A stretch of DNA of 64,000 nt from Mermis nigrescens (taxonomy: Eukaryota > Nematoda > Enoplea > Mermithida > Mermithidae). Positions 33,041-42,148 of this stretch are shown here, piece by piece; position 1 is the stretch's first letter; every line of letters begins with the position of its first letter. Below the pieces are notes generated by a model, which was not told the origin of the DNA, made no database searches, and saw only the letters and a list, made by a program, of their open reading frames with translations. Made by a program: the position numbers and the translations under genes. The stretch is from the NCBI GenBank assembly GCA_036768485.1, contig JAVLUZ010000019.1, forward strand, positions 464,889 through 528,888, written 5' to 3'.

Positions 33041-34005
33041 TTCCTTAGTTAATATAATACTCCGCGTGTCTCTGTGCACGTCAGGCGAGTTCAATCAATA
33101 ATTCTTAGGTCAACATACTTCGACCACCTACCAGGCTGACCTATATGTTCGTTTATAGTCACCAGCTCGGACTGAGCTGTCTTGCGGATTGTGCAGCTGT
33201 GTATATTATCGCGCGCACACGCATTAATAAAACCGGCGCTATTGGGCGAACCCAATAGCCTTTATCAGCGCTGACTCCTCACTTAGCAGTTTGACGTGCT
33301 AAGCTCGGACCGGTTCCCTTCAGATGTTATGTCCCTTCAATATATGCGTTGAATTCCTGTTGTTCTAACGTGCGCATCAAGTGTCAATGGATTACTGTAG
33401 TAGCGTATGATCGTTTCTACCTGACACCTCCCTCCTTAGCTTTGATCGTCCTCGATCAATAATAGCTGCTACAGACTCCACAAGATATGTGACTATCCCA
33501 CCGCTGCCACCAAATATGTCACGCCCAGTAGTGGTCAATATATAATAATCATTAATATATTCACTTGGGTCACTCCGCGTATTGTACGTCTGTCGAGCCC
33601 CGTAACAATAGTAATATAATTCCTAAGTTAATATAATACTCCGCGTGTCTCTGTGCACGTCAGGCGAGTTCAATCAATAATTCTTAGGTCAACATACTTC
33701 GACCACCTACCAGGCTGACCTATATGTTCGTTTATAGTCACCAGCTCGGACTGAGCTGTCTTGCGGATTGTGCAGCTGTGTATATTATCGCGCGCACACG
33801 CATTAATAAAACCGGTGCTATTGGGCGAACCCAATAGCCTTTATCAGCGCTGACTCCTCACTTAGCAGTTTGACGTGCTAAGCTCGGACCGGTTCCCTTC
33901 AGATGTTATGTCCCTTCAATATATGCGTTGAATTCCTGTTGTTCTAACGTGCGCATCAAGTGTCAATGGATTACTGTAGTAGCGTGTCGTCATTTCTACC
34001 TGACA
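32938..34005 (-). mobile_element. TRIM-like mini LTR retrotransposon inserted in gag
   Basis: Two 489-bp direct repeats (32938-33426, 33517-34005) surround only 90 bp, with a 4-bp target duplication GTTT (32934-32937, 34006-34009). Ends are TGTCA...TGACA. Read on the minus strand, the internal part starts four bases after the LTR with TGGTGGCAGCGGTGGGAT, a good tRNA primer site. It finishes with AAGGAGGGAGG, a polypurine tract against the next LTR. There is no coding capacity, so its mobility must come from another element's proteins. The two LTRs differ at about six positions, four of them clustered near 33410-33420 / 33986-33994. Confidence 0.88.
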
Positions 34006-34209
34006 GTTTGCAAACCAGTAGCAAAACTCTCTGGGTTTTTCGGAAAATATACTCTTATGATTGTGCAGCTCGCCGGTATCGATTTTGCAGACGTCACGAT
34101 CTCGACCTTCGCTGTCTTTAAATCGTAATGCGCCTTCTTTCGTACCTAGCTCTTCTACTACGAACGCGCAGCAGCAATTAAATCCTCCTCTGCTGCAATA
34201 TTTTCCACC

Positions 34210-34533
34210 TCAAGGCGAAAATTTATCTAATAGCTAGTACCTAATCCTATAAATGTGGAAATACCACTTAATAATAATATTTTGCATTCTTCCAATATCG
34301 AAATGCAACCTGTTGAGATAAATCTATCTGGCATTAACACCGAATCTGCACCTCCACCTGAATCGTCTAGTAGGAGAAAACATGTCAAATTCTCTGACGA
34401 CAGCTCATCTAGTAGCTATGATCGCCCGCGCAGTCGTCGCTCGCGCCGCAAGGGTCGATCGCGCAGACGACGTCATCGGCATAGTTCAGGTTCTTCATCT
34501 GAAAGCTCTCGTGGTGACTCCGCGTCTTGCTGA
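34210..34533 (+). pseudogene. Gypsy gag SR/basic segment, frameshifted
   Basis: An open segment with a P/E/S stretch followed by an arginine-serine-rich tract (DDSSSSSYDRPRSRRSRRKGRSRRRR, read at 34398-34485). The frame stops at TGA 34531-34533. The capsid-like frame continues one base over, starting around 34520, so either one base was lost or gained here or a frameshift is used. Its role, by analogy, is RNA binding within Gag. Confidence 0.5.
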
Positions 34534-34534
34534 T

Positions 34535-35758
34535 TCCTTGAATCGCGGACCATTTTTGCAGCAAATGCAATTTGCAATTGCTAATAAAAAATTTTTTGAT
34601 GGCGATAAATCGGATATGAAAGCATATTTTGCGGAATTTGAATCGCTTGCCAATACCTATGATATTGACAAAGCTGATCGTTTAAAATTCGCTACTGGAT
34701 TTCTTGATCCTTATGCTTTGCGTTTATACCGTTCGTTACCTGCTGACATACAACAATCGTATTCAAAAACGAAACAAGCGCTAATAGCCGAATTTTGTCC
34801 AATGGACACCGGTGCGCTCTTTAATCGTTTTTTGTCACACAAACAGCAGCCTAACGAATCGGTTAAAGCTTATTATCTCTCGCTTCGCGAAGAATTAATT
34901 AAGTCGGATCCTTACCTTGAAATTGATTCGCCACATTTCAATAATTTAATGCGACATCAGCTAAAAGAAGGTTTATTACCGCACATTTCGAAAGAGGCAT
35001 ATCACAAAAAACCTAGAGCATCATTAGCTGAATTTTTGGATAATGCGCTAAGCGCTGAATTTGCTAACAAAGAATTTGAGGATAAAAAGGCAGTAACGCC
35101 TTATGTATCGGTAACAGCTGCTCCAGTAGGCAGCGCAGTACCTAAAGATACTCCTCGCGTATCTAACCAAACTGATTCAAATCGCTCACGTTATAAAACG
35201 TTTCATCGCTCATCGCGTGCTGAGAAACCAGAAAGTTCTTCTCGTAAATATTGCACCTTTTGCAAGCGCATAGGTCACATTTATGAGGAATGTTTCACGC
35301 GTCAAAGGCAAGAAGTAACTAATAATACTAATCAGAACAATCAAGCAGAGCGAAATAATAATTCTATGGCTCGCAATTGCAGCCAATCGCGTTCTTTTCG
35401 CGTCAAAATCGTTCGCCATCGCGTTCGAATTCGCAAAATAGACATCGATCTCAATCACGATATCGTAACCCTAGTCAACATCGCTCATTTAACTATGCGA
35501 ATAATGATAATCGCTTTGAATCAAAGCAATCACGATCGAATTTTCGGCAAAATCGTAATGATTATTACCAAAATTCGCGTGCTAATTATCAAAATTCGCG
35601 TTACAACAATCGCTATAATAATCAATCGCGCCAAAATACACCTTTCGTGCAATTTCCAAATGAACAACGTGGGACATACTATAACTCGAACTATCGCAAC
35701 GACAATAATTTTAATCGCCCTTATGTTACATATACCGCAGATAACCAGCCCACCATGA
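34535..35758 (+). CDS. gag: Gypsy Gag: capsid-like domain and zinc knuckle
   Basis: Structural protein of the retroelement particle. From about 34535 the frame encodes a retrotransposon-gag-type helical domain: FFDGDKSDMKAYFAEFESLA, then ALRLYRSLP, YSKTKQALIAEF, FLSHKQQPNESVKAYYLSLR, and LKEGLLPHISKEAY. A CCHC zinc knuckle CTFCKRIGHIYEEC (C-x2-C-x4-H-x4-C, 35253-35294) precedes an N/Q-rich basic tail. The frame stays open to 35758, but the residues after about 35400 look non-native, since the natural continuation is in the pol frame one base back. I place the functional end of Gag near 35400. Upstream open sequence in this frame (34382-34530) is shadow sequence. Confidence 0.85.
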   Translation, partial: SLNRGPFLQQMQFAIANKKFFDGDKSDMKAYFAEFESLANTYDIDKADRLKFATGFLDPYALRLYRSLPADIQQSYSKTKQALIAEFCPMDTGALFNRFLSHKQQPNESVKAYYLSLREELIKSDPYLEIDSPHFNNLMRHQLKEGLLPHISKEAYHKKPRASLAEFLDNALSAEFANKEFEDKKAVTPYVSVTAAPVGSAVPKDTPRVSNQTDSNRSRYKTFHRSSRAEKPESSSRKYCTFCKRIGHIYEECFTRQRQEVTNNTNQNNQAERNNNSMARNCSQSRSFRVKIVRHRVRIRKIDIDLNHDIVTLVNIAHLTMRIMIIALNQSNHDRIFGKIVMIITKIRVLIIKIRVTTIAIIINRAKIHLSCNFQMNNVGHTITRTIATTIILIALMLHIPQITSPP

Positions 35759-38700
35759 ATGCGCCCCCACCGCAGCCAACCCCTACATCTCCTCATGATG
35801 TAAACACGGTTACTGCGAAAGGGCCAGAATCTAGCGCGCGTCCTAATTTATTCGCGTCGCAAGAATTTCTCGAAGAGTACGAACGTTTACAACGTCGTCT
35901 TGCAACTTACGAGAAAATAAATCTACCTCCGTCTAAGATCTTAGATCCTAATATTCCTATTGTAAGTCACGCTGGAACTAATTTACCCACTATTCTCGTC
36001 AAAGTTCATGGCGTTGAGGTACCTGCTCTCATAGATACAGGTTCACAGGTCACCATGATGACCACATCTGCATTCTTGCGTCTTGGTTTTAATTTACCAC
36101 CTAAACAAGTTTCGCAAGTTGTGCATGGTGTAGGCGAAATTACTGCAGTCGTTCGCTATAAAGTAAATATGACTCTAACCATCGCGGAACAATCTATTAC
36201 TACCTCAGTTGCTATAATTGATCATTTGCCGGAAGACATGCTTTTAGGATATGATTTTTGCGAATCCGCACTCATGTGGGTTAATCCTATTGAGCGTTGT
36301 GCTTTTATAAACGGCATAAAGGTTAATTTACTCTCATCTCATGAAAAATTGCAATTTCGCGCGAAACCCAACGCAACCACCTCTGGTGTTGTGTGTGTGC
36401 ATGTTTCGTTGCCCGAGCCTGTTATAATACAACCTAGGCATGAATTAATTACACCTGGCTATATAAGTCATGGTTCTTGCAATTTTGATTTCGCACTATT
36501 CGAACCAAATCCTGATTTTATGGAGAAAACATCACTTTTTGTTGCTCCATCTATAGTCGATGCTTCACAACCTTTAATACCTGTTCGCGTCTGTAACATC
36601 TCTAAAGCGCCAATTCGCATTGACTCTGGTGACATAATAGGTTCTTTAACCACTGATGCCGAGGTTGTGTCACATGTTTCATCTTTGGATGATAGGACAC
36701 CAGAACTTTTCGCATCAATAAATAAAGCTTTAAACGGCTCCGCCGTTGATTCTAGACAACAGCAACAAATTCGTGAATTATGTCTAAAATACGACTCAAT
36801 TTTTGCACTAAAAAACGAACCTCTCGGTCGTACCCCCTTGATGAAACATCATATCGATACAGGGGATAATCCACCCGTTGTGGGAAAAACTTATCGTGTC
36901 GAACATTCTAGAAGGGAATCTATGCAGAAAATTATAAATGAAATGCTTGCGGATAAAATTATTCGACCTACAACTAGCCCATGGGCAAGTCCATTATTTC
37001 TCATTGGAAAAAAGGACGGTTCCCTAAGGCCAGTCGTCGATTATCGACGGTTAAATGACGTTACTAAAACACAAGTTTATCCTCTTCCGCAACTAGACGA
37101 TTATTTTGATACTTTAGGCAGTGCTGCATATTTTAGCACACTAGATTTGAAATCTGGATACTGGCAAATCCCACTCGATAATAAATCTCGCGAAAAAACA
37201 GCATTTATATGTCCTGTTGGTCATTATGAATTTGAAGTTTTACCTTTTGGGTTAAAGAATGCGCCCGCAGATTTTCAAAGACTAATGGAGCTCGTGCTCG
37301 CAGGTCTAAATTGGAAATCTTGTCTCGTTTACATCGATGACATAATTATCTTTTCACGCACTTTCAAAGAACATTTAAAAGATCTCGAAAATGTCTTTAT
37401 TGCTCTTAAAAAGGCAAACTTACGTGTAAAGCCTGATAAGTGCCATCTTGCGCATGCAGAGGTAAAATTTCTTGGCCATAGCATAAGTGCAATGGGCATC
37501 GCTCCTGACATGTCCAAAGTCGCGGATTTAATCTCGTTTCCCGTACCAAAAACCGTAAAATCCTTGCAGAAATTCCTTGGTTTAGTCCAATGGTTTAAGA
37601 AATTCGTTAAAGATCTCGCTAAAATTGCTAAACCGTTATTCCATCTTCTGCGTAAAGATGTCGAATTTTGCTGGAAGGCTGAACACCAAACCGCCTTTGA
37701 GCTTCTGAAGAAAGCATTTACGTCCCCACCTATTTTACAATTACCGAAATTCGATGATGAGCACCAATTTATTTTAACAACTGACGCAAGTAACTATGCG
37801 TTAGGTGCTATTTTGACACAAAAACACTTACCATCAAAAAATCGTTTTATTCTTAGCTACGCTAGTCGCGTACTAAATTCTGCCAAATGTAATTATGCTA
37901 CTTCGGAAAAAGAAGCGTTAGCGGTAGTGTGGGCCATCAAGCATTATCGACATTATCTTTACGGTAAAAAATTCATTGTCGAAACTGATCATCAAGCGTT
38001 AACCTGGCTAGTAAACGTAAAAGACCCATCGAGTCGATTACGCCGTTGGGGTCTCAAATTACAGGAATACGAATATGATATCGTTTACGTTCCTGGTGCA
38101 TATAATTGCGCAGCTGATCTTCTCTCACGTCATCCTAAATATGATCATGCAGAACGAAAATATAAAGTCGAGCGCAAAAATATCGTTAACATCGCAAATT
38201 TAGAATCAGAAGATTCTGAGTCAGATGATGAATCGGTTCCACCTGACCGATCGCGCGATAACGCGCCTACTGCACCAATTAATCATCCAAATGCGCAAAA
38301 TAATGTTCCTACTGCGCAAACCGATCCTACTAATTCTAAACCACCTACATTTCGCGAACGCTTGTTACTTACCGATGCCGAAAAAGCTGAAATGCTAACA
38401 CCTGCGCGTTTACTCGCTGAGCAACGTGCAGATGACGAATTGCATAAAATTCGCATCGCATTGAACGACTTAACAACGAAAAAATATCGTGACGAATTTT
38501 TTCTCGTAAACGATGTACTTTTTCGTCGTTTCCAACCTAAGCGCTCACCAACTGTCGTTCATCAAATAGTCATACCCAAATCTTTGCGTCGCTTCATATT
38601 AACGGAATTTCATGACTCTATTTTCGGAGCTCATTTTTCATCGCGCAAAATCTTGCCCGCCATTCAAATGCGTTATTGGTGGCCGCGCATGGAAAATGAT

Positions 38701-39813
38701 GTGATCGCGTGGTGTCGGAATTGTGATGTGTGCTTACAACGTAAGGTCGCATTAAATTCCACATCCGTTCCGCTGCAACCAATCGAAGTATCCGCACCCT
38801 TTGAACTCATTGCGTGCGATTGTTTGCATATGCCGCGATCCCCCTCCGGAAATGACCAAATTGTAGTTTTTATGGATTATTTCACAAAATACGTGGAAGC
38901 TTTTGCTGTTTCTGATATCAAAGCAACAACTATCGCAAATTTATTATTACGAGAAATTATACCACGTTATGGAGTCCCCAAGAAATTTTTAACAGATCAG
39001 GGGTCAAATTTTACATCTACCCTTATTTCGGAAGTCTGTAAATTATTAAACGTTCAAAAAATATTTACAACCCCATATCACCCCCAGTGTGATGGGTTGG
39101 TGGAACGTTATAATCGAACTTTGATTGATGGTTTGTCGAAGCTGAGTGCGCGTTCCCAGTATGATTGGGAGCAATTTTTACCTTTTGCATTATTTGCATA
39201 CCGCGCAACTCCGCAATCATCGACTAATATATCTCCTTTCGAAATGCTTTATGGTCGCGAACCAGCATTTCCTCTCGACACTTTACTAATAAATGACTTC
39301 GTGATAAATCCGAATTTACCTTCCGTTGCGGAAAAATATGTCATTGATTTAAAGCTGACTTTACAAGACTTGCATGAAATCGCATCTCAAAATTTAACGC
39401 AAGCGCGTAAGCAGCAGAAATCACAATATGACAAGTCCGTAACGCAAACAAATTTTTCTCTTTCGGATATAGTCTATCTTAATAATACCTCAGTCATTCA
39501 ACCTGAAATAGGTAAATTATCACCCAAGCGTGTGGGTCCATACCGAATTATTGACTTACCTACGCCTGAAACTGCGAAAATCGCATATGTCTATAACCCT
39601 CTTATCGTTCATCACGTTCATAGGAATAGACTTCTGCCTGAGCCTAAACTACCTTATTCTGACTTAATTGTGGAAAAACACGCGTACGTCCCTGGCGATT
39701 TTGTGTTGGTAAAATTACCACATCGCCCTCTTGCCCCGGCAGTTGTCATAAGTTTTGAGGATTTACCGGGCAGGGAACAAAAGCTAAGGACTGCGCGCCT
39801 ATACGTTTATTAA
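35377..39813 (+). CDS. pol: Gypsy Pol: protease, reverse transcriptase, RNase H, integrase
   Basis: Intact 1,478-codon frame in the -1 phase relative to Gag. The overlap (35377-35758) and a common RS/N-rich theme suggest entry by -1 frameshifting near 35380-35410. Domains by residue of the open frame: R/N/S/Q-rich start; aspartic protease LIDTGSQVTMM (about 218); RT with LRPVVDYRRLND (550) and catalytic YIDDIIIF (652); RNase H TTDASNYALGAIL (803); integrase zinc region H...H and C-x2-C ending CRNCDVC (about 1080-1116); D,D-35-E core with CDCLHM, TDQGSN (D1207) and GLVERYN (E1243); and a C-terminal GPY/F motif (VGPYRII). The integrase-after-RNaseH order defines Ty3/Gypsy. No disabling change was seen. 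Confidence 0.95.
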   Translation: MQPIAFFSRQNRSPSRSNSQNRHRSQSRYRNPSQHRSFNYANNDNRFESKQSRSNFRQNRNDYYQNSRANYQNSRYNNRYNNQSRQNTPFVQFPNEQRGTYYNSNYRNDNNFNRPYVTYTADNQPTMNAPPPQPTPTSPHDVNTVTAKGPESSARPNLFASQEFLEEYERLQRRLATYEKINLPPSKILDPNIPIVSHAGTNLPTILVKVHGVEVPALIDTGSQVTMMTTSAFLRLGFNLPPKQVSQVVHGVGEITAVVRYKVNMTLTIAEQSITTSVAIIDHLPEDMLLGYDFCESALMWVNPIERCAFINGIKVNLLSSHEKLQFRAKPNATTSGVVCVHVSLPEPVIIQPRHELITPGYISHGSCNFDFALFEPNPDFMEKTSLFVAPSIVDASQPLIPVRVCNISKAPIRIDSGDIIGSLTTDAEVVSHVSSLDDRTPELFASINKALNGSAVDSRQQQQIRELCLKYDSIFALKNEPLGRTPLMKHHIDTGDNPPVVGKTYRVEHSRRESMQKIINEMLADKIIRPTTSPWASPLFLIGKKDGSLRPVVDYRRLNDVTKTQVYPLPQLDDYFDTLGSAAYFSTLDLKSGYWQIPLDNKSREKTAFICPVGHYEFEVLPFGLKNAPADFQRLMELVLAGLNWKSCLVYIDDIIIFSRTFKEHLKDLENVFIALKKANLRVKPDKCHLAHAEVKFLGHSISAMGIAPDMSKVADLISFPVPKTVKSLQKFLGLVQWFKKFVKDLAKIAKPLFHLLRKDVEFCWKAEHQTAFELLKKAFTSPPILQLPKFDDEHQFILTTDASNYALGAILTQKHLPSKNRFILSYASRVLNSAKCNYATSEKEALAVVWAIKHYRHYLYGKKFIVETDHQALTWLVNVKDPSSRLRRWGLKLQEYEYDIVYVPGAYNCAADLLSRHPKYDHAERKYKVERKNIVNIANLESEDSESDDESVPPDRSRDNAPTAPINHPNAQNNVPTAQTDPTNSKPPTFRERLLLTDAEKAEMLTPARLLAEQRADDELHKIRIALNDLTTKKYRDEFFLVNDVLFRRFQPKRSPTVVHQIVIPKSLRRFILTEFHDSIFGAHFSSRKILPAIQMRYWWPRMENDVIAWCRNCDVCLQRKVALNSTSVPLQPIEVSAPFELIACDCLHMPRSPSGNDQIVVFMDYFTKYVEAFAVSDIKATTIANLLLREIIPRYGVPKKFLTDQGSNFTSTLISEVCKLLNVQKIFTTPYHPQCDGLVERYNRTLIDGLSKLSARSQYDWEQFLPFALFAYRATPQSSTNISPFEMLYGREPAFPLDTLLINDFVINPNLPSVAEKYVIDLKLTLQDLHEIASQNLTQARKQQKSQYDKSVTQTNFSLSDIVYLNNTSVIQPEIGKLSPKRVGPYRIIDLPTPETAKIAYVYNPLIVHHVHRNRLLPEPKLPYSDLIVEKHAYVPGDFVLVKLPHRPLAPAVVISFEDLPGREQKLRTARLYVY

Positions 39814-39850
39814 ATGGCTCTAAAACAGCACATGCCGTACCATTATCTAA

Positions 39851-39867
39851 TGTTTTTCCTTTTGCAG
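39851..39867 (+). promoter_or_regulatory. Splice acceptor just ahead of ORF3
   Basis: tgtttttccttttgcag: a long pyrimidine run ending in CAG, with an upstream branch-point-like 'ttatctaat', five bases before the ORF3 ATG at 39872. The layout matches a retroviral env acceptor and predicts a spliced subgenomic mRNA for ORF3. Confidence 0.6.
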
Positions 39868-39871
39868 ACCC

Positions 39872-42148
39872 ATGGCTGCAGAAGGCACCCCAAGCAAAGA
39901 GGCATTGCTGGAGGCAGCTGGTCGCCGATGCAAATTCGAAGGGCGTGATCCCGCGTCCTTAGATGAGTTTCGTTCGGCGTTGACCAGTATGGCTTTAGAG
40001 CGGGGTTTGGTTGTACCAGACCCGCTGCCACAAAACGACGATAGTCGTGTTAGCGGTTTACAAGCATTCACTGCTAGATGGGTTAAGCACAAAGCAGCAC
40101 ATAAAATTAAAAATCATACCAAGCGTATAAACGATCAACAGCTCTGGTGGGAGAATAGATTTCGTAGATTTCCTTTGGTAACCCCTCGCGTACCAAGGAA
40201 CAGGCCTATGCCTACGGTCATAGTCTCCGACGACCAGAAGTCGTTTGCCGCCATTTTGGCGTTAACTCAACCATCAAATTTGACTAATGGCACACTATTT
40301 TTAGGCTACGATTCTGAATTTGTTAATGACAGGAAAGGCAGACACTATAAGACCTGGGACTTGCGTTTTCAGCAATTATGTCCCACCTACCAGGACCTCC
40401 ATGGCCCATTCGTACGCTACGTCCAAGTTGCGAGCGCGAACGGTCATGTGTTCTGCTGGGACCTGGCGAAGTTCCCGCAACCTCCGTTCGGGCTTCACCA
40501 GTTGCTCGAAACACGTTTGCCAAATGTATATATGGTTTGTTACGATCCTACGCAAGATCGACTTGCGTATTTTCACGTATACGGTCCAACTTTTGAGGAA
40601 ATTTTGGCAATCCCAGATGCAGAAATTCGCAATCAACTGCACTGGAAGGATCCATTCATCGCTAATTTTATCGATATTCAGCCATTAGCGAGAGAATTTA
40701 CTCGTCGTTTTCGCATTACAGCGCGTTCACACACACTGAAGCGCTTGGCTGAGTTCCTATTTGACATGTATCTTGACCCGAACGCGCCTGATAACTTCGG
40801 ACAGGCGTGGAGCTTACCTTTAACTCGGGACATGCAGAATTATTTAGTGATGGACGCCCTTATAACTATCGATGTTTTTATATTGATAGAAGGGACATCG
40901 CAAAATAATCGCATTACTGACGATAGAAAGCCTATGTCAGTCTCATTTGTAGGCGATGAATTGCACATTAAGGCCACTGGCCCAAAAGCCAGAGTGCGTA
41001 TACCATTGTCGACTAGCAAACCACCGCAAGGACAGTCGACCAGCACAGCTGCTGAAGCTGAAGTAGAAGTTGACTCGAATGGCGAAGAATTAATTAGAGT
41101 TGAGGACTTCTATGGCCCGGTTCCGCAACTTCCAGCGGCCATAGCAGCAGCCACCACCGTTGCCTCAGTAACGGAAGCGTTGGCTCACACTAATGTTTTT
41201 GACAATCCTGACCTACAAGTTCAGGATTCGCAGGCCGTTGCCGACTCAGTTTCGGGCCCGGCTTATGCACCTGATACCGAACCAAAATCTAAACCAACCA
41301 GTTCGAGTACACCTGCATCTGCGTTTTCTTCGCAAACGGACATTCCATATGATTCACCTATGGTCGATGTAGAACCGATCTCCACTGAAGACGATGATTT
41401 ATCTCCTAAGCGTTTAGTTATGGCGTTATCCGACACCGAGGCGGAAAGACAAGCTAATTTGTCACCACCGCGTTCTACACGCGTGGCATTGGCTAGAAAA
41501 GGGGCTGTTACCGTTTCGCAACCGATTGTCTCACAATCGCTTGCGGCGGACAAACAAGCGCCCTTGGGCATCAGTTCGCTCGGACCTTTGCCGACTTCAC
41601 AGCCGGGTTGGGTAGAGCGTGACTCTGAGCCCGATGTGATCATGACTGAGATTATAGGTTTTCCGCCGGTGACACAACAAATTTTACCCGCGCACGAAGT
41701 ACCACAAGTAGCATTGTATACGCAAGTCGCGACTCATTCCGCGCCACAAGGCGTGTCGGCACCAGATGCTCGTTTTATGGCTCCTATGGCCATGACGGGT
41801 GTGTCGAGTACTGTGGCGACTATTCACCCACAGGCAATTCAAAGTCAGTCATCAAATAGGGAAGTCGCCATACCCCCAATGATGCAAGCTATTCGCGAAC
41901 GTATGGCCACGAATGAAAGCGCGAGAGTGCAAAGCCGCTCGCGCTACGTTCAGCATTTTTTCACCATGATGGAAAATATGACGCGAGAACCTCCGTGCAC
42001 TGTCGTATCAGTTGTATTGCACGAGTTACATGACTGTTTGGGTGAAGTTGAAGGAACGCGTCTATATGATCAGCTGGTTGAAGCTGCACAAGTGTACTTC
42101 GACCGAGTGTATGCAATCCATTTGCAGCACGCGACTTCAACTGATTAG
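39872..42148 (+). CDS. Gypsy ORF3: RNase D/WRN-type DEDDy 3'-5' exonuclease with disordered tail
   Basis: 758 residues from an ATG directly behind a splice acceptor, in the place where env would be. Residues about 140-340 read as a DEDDy exonuclease of the RNase D/WRN family: motif I GYDSEF (D147, E149), then RYVQVAS and HVFCWDL (beta strands), motif II CYDPTQDRLAYF (D229), FIDIQPLAREF, and HTLKRLAEFL. The final motif is WSLPLTRDMQNYLVMD, with the Y324-x3-D328 signature. All expected catalytic acids are present. Residues 350-700 are S/T/P/E-rich and probably disordered. The C-terminal 80 residues look helical. There is no signal peptide or membrane segment, so it is not an envelope protein. 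Likely activity: 3'-5' trimming of RNA or DNA ends (inferred). The stop is TAG at 42146-42148. Confidence 0.8.
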   Translation: MAAEGTPSKEALLEAAGRRCKFEGRDPASLDEFRSALTSMALERGLVVPDPLPQNDDSRVSGLQAFTARWVKHKAAHKIKNHTKRINDQQLWWENRFRRFPLVTPRVPRNRPMPTVIVSDDQKSFAAILALTQPSNLTNGTLFLGYDSEFVNDRKGRHYKTWDLRFQQLCPTYQDLHGPFVRYVQVASANGHVFCWDLAKFPQPPFGLHQLLETRLPNVYMVCYDPTQDRLAYFHVYGPTFEEILAIPDAEIRNQLHWKDPFIANFIDIQPLAREFTRRFRITARSHTLKRLAEFLFDMYLDPNAPDNFGQAWSLPLTRDMQNYLVMDALITIDVFILIEGTSQNNRITDDRKPMSVSFVGDELHIKATGPKARVRIPLSTSKPPQGQSTSTAAEAEVEVDSNGEELIRVEDFYGPVPQLPAAIAAATTVASVTEALAHTNVFDNPDLQVQDSQAVADSVSGPAYAPDTEPKSKPTSSSTPASAFSSQTDIPYDSPMVDVEPISTEDDDLSPKRLVMALSDTEAERQANLSPPRSTRVALARKGAVTVSQPIVSQSLAADKQAPLGISSLGPLPTSQPGWVERDSEPDVIMTEIIGFPPVTQQILPAHEVPQVALYTQVATHSAPQGVSAPDARFMAPMAMTGVSSTVATIHPQAIQSQSSNREVAIPPMMQAIRERMATNESARVQSRSRYVQHFFTMMENMTREPPCTVVSVVLHELHDCLGEVEGTRLYDQLVEAAQVYFDRVYAIHLQHATSTD

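Noticed and set aside
33928..34128. 66-codon open frame spanning the TRIM end and gag
   Set aside because: It is a chance frame across the insertion boundary, half LTR and half interrupted gag sequence.
39872..42148. ORF3 as a retroviral envelope gene
   Set aside because: Position and splice acceptor fit env, but there is no signal peptide, furin-like site or membrane segment, and exonuclease motifs are present instead.
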